Shown: positions 31,128 through 34,770 of the stretch, piece after piece
Layout of the letters: each line of letters begins with the position of its first letter
How positions within the stretch are numbered: position 1 is the first letter of the stretch
Made by a program: the position numbers and the translations under genes
DNA from: Nocardia aobensis NBRC 100429
GTDB lineage: Bacteria; Actinomycetota; Actinomycetes; Mycobacteriales; Mycobacteriaceae
DNA length: 34,770 nt
Direction: 5' to 3'
NCBI RefSeq assembly: GCF_000308375.1
Contig: NZ_BAFQ01000148.1
Coordinates: 1 to 34,770, forward strand
The notes under the pieces: model-generated
Databases searched by the model: none
Told to the model about the DNA's origin: nothing
Seen by the model: the letters and a program-made list of their open reading frames with translations, nothing else

Positions 31128-32867
31128 TCAGACGGCGGCGAGAAAGCGCCCGGTGCGCTGCGACCCCAGCACCGGCGCGGCCACACCGTTGCCGAAAACA
31201 TAACGGCCACCGACGAATACGGCGTTCACCGTGTCGTCGTTGCGATTCACCATGCGCGACAGATTGCCGAAATACGGCATCGTCTGTTCGGTGTAGCGCT
31301 CGAGTCCCGCGTCCAGCCGGGCCGGGTCGATCACCACCGCGTCGGCGCGGTCTCCGACCCGCAGATGTCCCGCGTCGAGCCTGTACCAGTCGGCCAATTC
31401 CCCGGTGAGCCGGTGCACCGCGTGTTCCACCGACATGAACGGGCGCCCCGCCAGTTCGGCATCGCGCACCCGGCGCAGCAGCCGCAGCCCGAAGTTGTAG
31501 AAGGCCATATTGCGCAGGTGCGCACCGGCGTCGGAGAAACCCAGCTGCATGCCGGGATCGGCGGCGAAGCGATCCAGCACGCGCGGCCGGTGGTTGGAGA
31601 TCGTGGTGCGCCAGCGCACCTTGGGCCCGTACTCCACCACCAGATCGAGGAACGCGTCGACCGGATGCACTCCCCCACGTTCCACGCCGACCTGACCGAA
31701 TGTCTTGCCGACGACCGAGCTGTCCGGACATTCCACGATCTCGGCGTCGAAGAAGTCGCGATGCCACACCCGCGGGCCGAACTTGCGGTCGTAATCCTTG
31801 CGGAACTGACGGCGATAGCTTTCGCTCTGCAACATCCGGTGGCGCTCGTCCAGCTGATTCGACAGATGCAATGCCGCTGCGCCGGAACCGAATTCCTCGA
31901 ACACCACCAGGTCGATGCCGTCGGCGTACACCTCGAACGGCACCGGCAGATGCTGGAAACGGAAATCACCGCCGACTGCGTTGATCGCCCGCGCCAGGGC
32001 CGGAAACACATGCGCCACCAGGGGAATCGCCTTGATATCGGCCGCCGAGAGCAGACTCACCTTGAGCGGCGGCTGCCCGACGCCCAGGCTCGACAGCGCC
32101 ATCGTCACCAAGCTCTGCGGTCGCGCCACATCCGGCCCGCCCTGCAGAGCGCGCCGCCGAGCCCGCAGGATCGCGTTGAGCTGATGCCGTTCGCGCATCG
32201 TGGCGTAGGTGGAGGGCAGGGTGCGGGAGCGGCAGGTCTCGCCGTCGAGTTTGTCGAACATCAGCTGCTGCGAGGACATACCGACGAAACCGGCGTCGAG
32301 GGCCTCGTCGAGATGCCGGCGCATGGCGGTCAGCTCGCCGGCGGTCGGCTTCACCTCGGCGCGGGTGGCGCGGTCCAGGCCCATCTCCGCGGCGCGGATA
32401 TCCGAATGTCCCAGGAACGCCGCCACATTCGGCCCCAGCGGCGAGGCGTCCAGGGCCGCGGCGTATTCGTGGGCGTTGCGCCAGGTCTTCACATCACCGA
32501 CGGCGTCGATCACATGTCCGCGCGGGATGGCCTCCACCCGGCCGAACAGGTCGCCGGCGGTTTCGGCGCCGACGTGCACGGTGGACAGCGAACAGGAGCC
32601 GAGCAGCACCGTCGTGACGCCGTGGCGCACCGATTCCGACAGCGAAGGATCCAGCAGGACCTCCACGTCGTAATGGGTGTGGATGTCGAGCATCCCGGGG
32701 ATCACCCATTTGCCGGTGGCGTCGACGACGGTCTCGCAGCCGGACTCGTCCAGGGGTTCGGCCGAGACGGCGGCCACCCGCCCGTCGCGGATGCCGACGT
32801 CGCGCACCGCCGACGGCGCGCCCGTGCCGTCGAACCAGGTACCGCCCTTGATGATGCTGTCGTACAT
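31128..32867 (-). CDS. Amidohydrolase, N-acyl-D-amino-acid deacylase-like
   Basis: A 579-residue metal-dependent amidohydrolase. It has the N-terminal beta-sandwich (YDSIIKGGTWFDGTG, IRDGRVAAV), then VIPGMLDIHTHYDVEVLLDP at about 55-74 with metal ligands His63 and His65, a GHSD segment, FSDAGAHLRNMAFYNFGL near the catalytic Asp, and the C-terminal return to the sandwich (RVGDRADAVVIDPARL). This subfamily is annotated D-aminoacylase-like, but its true substrate is unknown. ATG at 32867 has AGAGGGA upstream; the 32888 start is less supported. It lies 39 nt downstream of the acyl-CoA synthetase gene on the same strand, pointing to a shared catabolic operon. Confidence 0.88.
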   Translation of the reverse strand: MYDSIIKGGTWFDGTGAPSAVRDVGIRDGRVAAVSAEPLDESGCETVVDATGKWVIPGMLDIHTHYDVEVLLDPSLSESVRHGVTTVLLGSCSLSTVHVGAETAGDLFGRVEAIPRGHVIDAVGDVKTWRNAHEYAAALDASPLGPNVAAFLGHSDIRAAEMGLDRATRAEVKPTAGELTAMRRHLDEALDAGFVGMSSQQLMFDKLDGETCRSRTLPSTYATMRERHQLNAILRARRRALQGGPDVARPQSLVTMALSSLGVGQPPLKVSLLSAADIKAIPLVAHVFPALARAINAVGGDFRFQHLPVPFEVYADGIDLVVFEEFGSGAAALHLSNQLDERHRMLQSESYRRQFRKDYDRKFGPRVWHRDFFDAEIVECPDSSVVGKTFGQVGVERGGVHPVDAFLDLVVEYGPKVRWRTTISNHRPRVLDRFAADPGMQLGFSDAGAHLRNMAFYNFGLRLLRRVRDAELAGRPFMSVEHAVHRLTGELADWYRLDAGHLRVGDRADAVVIDPARLDAGLERYTEQTMPYFGNLSRMVNRNDDTVNAVFVGGRYVFGNGVAAPVLGSQRTGRFLAAV

Positions 32868-32906
32868 GACAGTCCCTCTTTCACCCACCCGCCCCGGCGG
32901 GGCGCG

Positions 32907-34559
32907 TCAGATCTCTATCTCGCGCCGCACGACCTTGCCGGTCGCGTTGCGCGGCAGCGGTTGTGCCGTGATCACCCAGCGAGCCGGCACCTTGAAGTAG
33001 GCGAGCCGCTCGGCGGTGAAGGCCCGCAGTTCGTCCTCGGTCACGCCGGCGGGATCGGCGACGACCACGACGGCCGCCACCTCCTGCCCCAGATCCGCAT
33101 GCGGCACACCGAGTACCGCCGATTCCAGCACCGCGGGATGCTCGTCGAGCACGTTCTCGATCTCGGTCGGGTACACGTTCTCCCCGCCGCGCAGGATGAG
33201 ATCCGACCGCCGTCCCGACAGGCGCAGCCGGCCCTCTTCGATCACACCGAAATCGCCGGTGTGCAACCACCTTTCGGCGTCGATGGCGGTCGCGGTGGCG
33301 GCCGGGTCGTTCCAGTAGCCGAGCATCACGTACGGGCTGCGCACACAGATCTCGCCCTCCTCGCCGTCGGGCAGCGTCGCGTTGTCCGGATCGCGGATCT
33401 CGATGCTCACTCCGATGATCGGCGTCCCGACGGTGTCGGGGTGGGCGGCCAGCACCGGCGGCGTGGCAACCGTTGCCGCGGTGCCGCTTTCGGTGAGGCC
33501 GTAGCTCGTGGTGAGCGCGACCTCGGCCATCGGCAGTTCCCGGCGCAGCCGTTGATGGAAGGCCGGCGAGGACGGGGCGGCGTTGAGCGAGAACGCCACC
33601 AGACTCGACAGGTCGAAACGGGACAGGTCGTGTTCGAGCATGCGGCTGACCATCGTCGGCACCGCACCCCAGTTGGTCACCCGTTCCCGCTCCATCAGCG
33701 ACAACACCCGCTGCGGGTCGAAGCTGCCGGTGTTGATCACCACGGTCGCGCCCGTGGCCAGCCGCGGAATGATCAGATTGTGCAGGCTCGCGATATGAAA
33801 CAGCGGTGAGGTCAACAGGAATCGGCGATCGCTGGGCCCCGGTCCGAGCTGTTGGCCACGGAAGGCGGCCGCCATGGCATCGGTGAATCGGTGATAGTCG
33901 CAGACCGCCAGCAGGTTTCGCTGGGTGTGCACCACACCCTTGGGCCGCCCGCTGGTGCCGCTGGTGTACAGGATGACCGCCGGATCGTCCTCCGCGATCG
34001 ACACCTCCGGCGCCGGGCCGGGATGGTCGGCGATCAGCCGCGGCAGATCGGATTCCATGGTGAGCACCGGAATGTCGCTGCCCACCTCGGCCAGCAGGGC
34101 GGCGCGCTTGGTATCGGCGACGACCACCGTCGGACGGGTGTGCTCGAGACCGTAGGCGATCTCGCGCGGCGCCCACCACGCGTTGTAGCCGACCGGAATC
34201 GCGCCGAGCACCTGCGCCGCCCAGAACGTCGTCACCCATTCGGGCGTGTTCGCGGCGAGGATGCCCACCCGGTCGCGCTTGCCGACACCGTATCGCTCGG
34301 CGAGTGCGCGCGCGAGAGCCGTTGCCGCGGCGCCATGTTCGGCGAATGTGATCCGGCGGTCGGGGGTCACCAGATAGTCGTGGTCACCCCAGGCCGTGCC
34401 CGCGTGGAACAGTTCGGCCATACTGCGCCGCCGATTGCGCATCACCGGAATCGGCGCGCCCAGTACCTCTTCGACCACCATCTCGAACTGGCCACCGGGA
34501 CCGGTGAGGTCGGCGGTGATCCGGGCGGCGATGGCCTGCGGGTCGGCAGCTCGCGTCAT
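32907..34559 (-). CDS. Acyl-CoA synthetase / AMP-dependent ligase
   Basis: A 550-residue adenylate-forming enzyme that would activate a carboxylic acid with ATP and CoA. Motifs: the P-loop YTSGTSGRPKGVVHTQ (about residue 205), the A5 motif SYGLTESGTAA, HTGDFG, GRRSDLILRGGENVYPTEIE (hinge and CoA site), and the A10 Lys in NATGKVVRREI. The substrate cannot be predicted. ATG at 34559 has AGAAAG at suitable spacing; GTG at 34568 is an alternative giving three more residues. It sits between an alcohol dehydrogenase gene 16 nt upstream and the amidohydrolase gene downstream, consistent with stepwise degradation of an aldehyde or acid. Confidence 0.92.
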   Translation of the reverse strand: MTRAADPQAIAARITADLTGPGGQFEMVVEEVLGAPIPVMRNRRRSMAELFHAGTAWGDHDYLVTPDRRITFAEHGAAATALARALAERYGVGKRDRVGILAANTPEWVTTFWAAQVLGAIPVGYNAWWAPREIAYGLEHTRPTVVVADTKRAALLAEVGSDIPVLTMESDLPRLIADHPGPAPEVSIAEDDPAVILYTSGTSGRPKGVVHTQRNLLAVCDYHRFTDAMAAAFRGQQLGPGPSDRRFLLTSPLFHIASLHNLIIPRLATGATVVINTGSFDPQRVLSLMERERVTNWGAVPTMVSRMLEHDLSRFDLSSLVAFSLNAAPSSPAFHQRLRRELPMAEVALTTSYGLTESGTAATVATPPVLAAHPDTVGTPIIGVSIEIRDPDNATLPDGEEGEICVRSPYVMLGYWNDPAATATAIDAERWLHTGDFGVIEEGRLRLSGRRSDLILRGGENVYPTEIENVLDEHPAVLESAVLGVPHADLGQEVAAVVVVADPAGVTEDELRAFTAERLAYFKVPARWVITAQPLPRNATGKVVRREIEI

Positions 34560-34575
34560 AACCTTCACTTTCTGC

Positions 34576-34770
34576 TTACGGGATGAGCACGGCGCGACCG
34601 CGGATCAGGCCCCGGTCGAGTCGTTCGAATGCGGCCGGGCCCTCGGCGAGGTCGAAACGTTCGACCGATACGCCGATGGCGCCGCGCTGCGCGAGCGCGA
34701 CCGAGGCGTACAGGTCACTTCTCGTGCCGCCGTAGGACTTTCGGACGGTGGCGCCCCACGGCAGGCCTGG
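34576..34770 (-). CDS. Zinc-type alcohol dehydrogenase, C-terminal end (partial)
   Basis: The last 64 residues and TAA stop (34578-34576) of a gene that continues off the right edge. The sequence WGATVRKSYGGTRSDL and ERFDLAEGPAAFERLDRGL, ending RGRAVLIP, is the C-terminus of the medium-chain alcohol dehydrogenase family: the Rossmann-side helix followed by the final beta strand with the R-G-R-A-V-hydrophobic-P ending. Catalytic zinc ligands lie outside the window. The following acyl-CoA synthetase gene starts 16 nt downstream, so the genes are probably co-transcribed. Confidence 0.8.
   Translation of the reverse strand, partial: PGLPWGATVRKSYGGTRSDLYASVALAQRGAIGVSVERFDLAEGPAAFERLDRGLIRGRAVLIP

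Noticed and set aside
31365..33809. An 814-codon open frame on the plus strand
   Set aside because: Antisense to the amidohydrolase and acyl-CoA synthetase genes, both well supported.

Overview
The window is dense, very GC-rich DNA with strong third-position G/C, many GTG starts, ATGA/TGATG gene overlaps and several genes that look leaderless. Gene content points to a mycolic-acid actinobacterium. Mycoredoxin, NudC, a K+ channel of the Rv3200c type, AdnB/AdnA, a LipV-type hydrolase and an alkyltransferase-like protein occur in nearly the order of M. tuberculosis Rv3198A-Rv3204. An F420-type luciferase-like oxidoreductase and narGHJI also fit. Nocardia or a close relative (Rhodococcus, Gordonia) is my inference; no rRNA or other taxonomic marker is present.

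Layout. (1) 1-845: the first four codons of an off-window gene, a small SRPBCC protein whose promoter carries a near-perfect palindromic operator, and mycoredoxin. A 22-bp tandem duplication lies at the SRPBCC stop codon. (2) 868-3552: nudC, a two-transmembrane K+ channel with an RCK domain, and a DoxX-like membrane protein. (3) 3566-10743: adnA-adnB, overlapping by ATGA, encoding the actinobacterial double-strand-break end-resection helicase-nuclease. A possible PafBC-type promoter lies in front of adnA. (4) 11095-12942: lipV-like hydrolase, ATL protein and a two-domain VOC protein, followed by a strong hairpin. (5) 13045-14778: a MobA-MoeA fusion catalysing two late molybdenum-cofactor steps, preceded by a possible leaderless nine-codon uORF. 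(6) 14890-18924: a large arylsulfatase, a secreted seven-repeat FG-GAP beta-propeller, and an orphan antitoxin-like protein made of two copies of one module. (7) 19269-26271: narGHJI, the respiratory nitrate reductase and its chaperone. NarG needs the bis-MGD cofactor that the MobA-MoeA enzyme helps to make. (8) 26329-29144: LLM oxidoreductase behind a MerR-type promoter, an old-yellow-enzyme homologue, and a DUF1772-like membrane protein. (9) 29282-31001: a YCII/DGPF protein and an ECF42-type sigma factor with a long C-terminal domain. (10) 31128-34770, minus strand: amidohydrolase, acyl-CoA synthetase and the end of a zinc alcohol dehydrogenase, probably one catabolic operon.

No tRNA, rRNA, insertion sequence, prophage or CRISPR array was seen. 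Most genes belong to known families. The less ordinary signals are regulatory (TetR-like and MerR-like operators overlapping promoters, a leaderless uORF, a candidate ECF42 promoter) and architectural (the tandem orphan antitoxin-like protein, the MobA-MoeA fusion, the NudC without its zinc ribbon). I saw no clear multi-gene system that is new.
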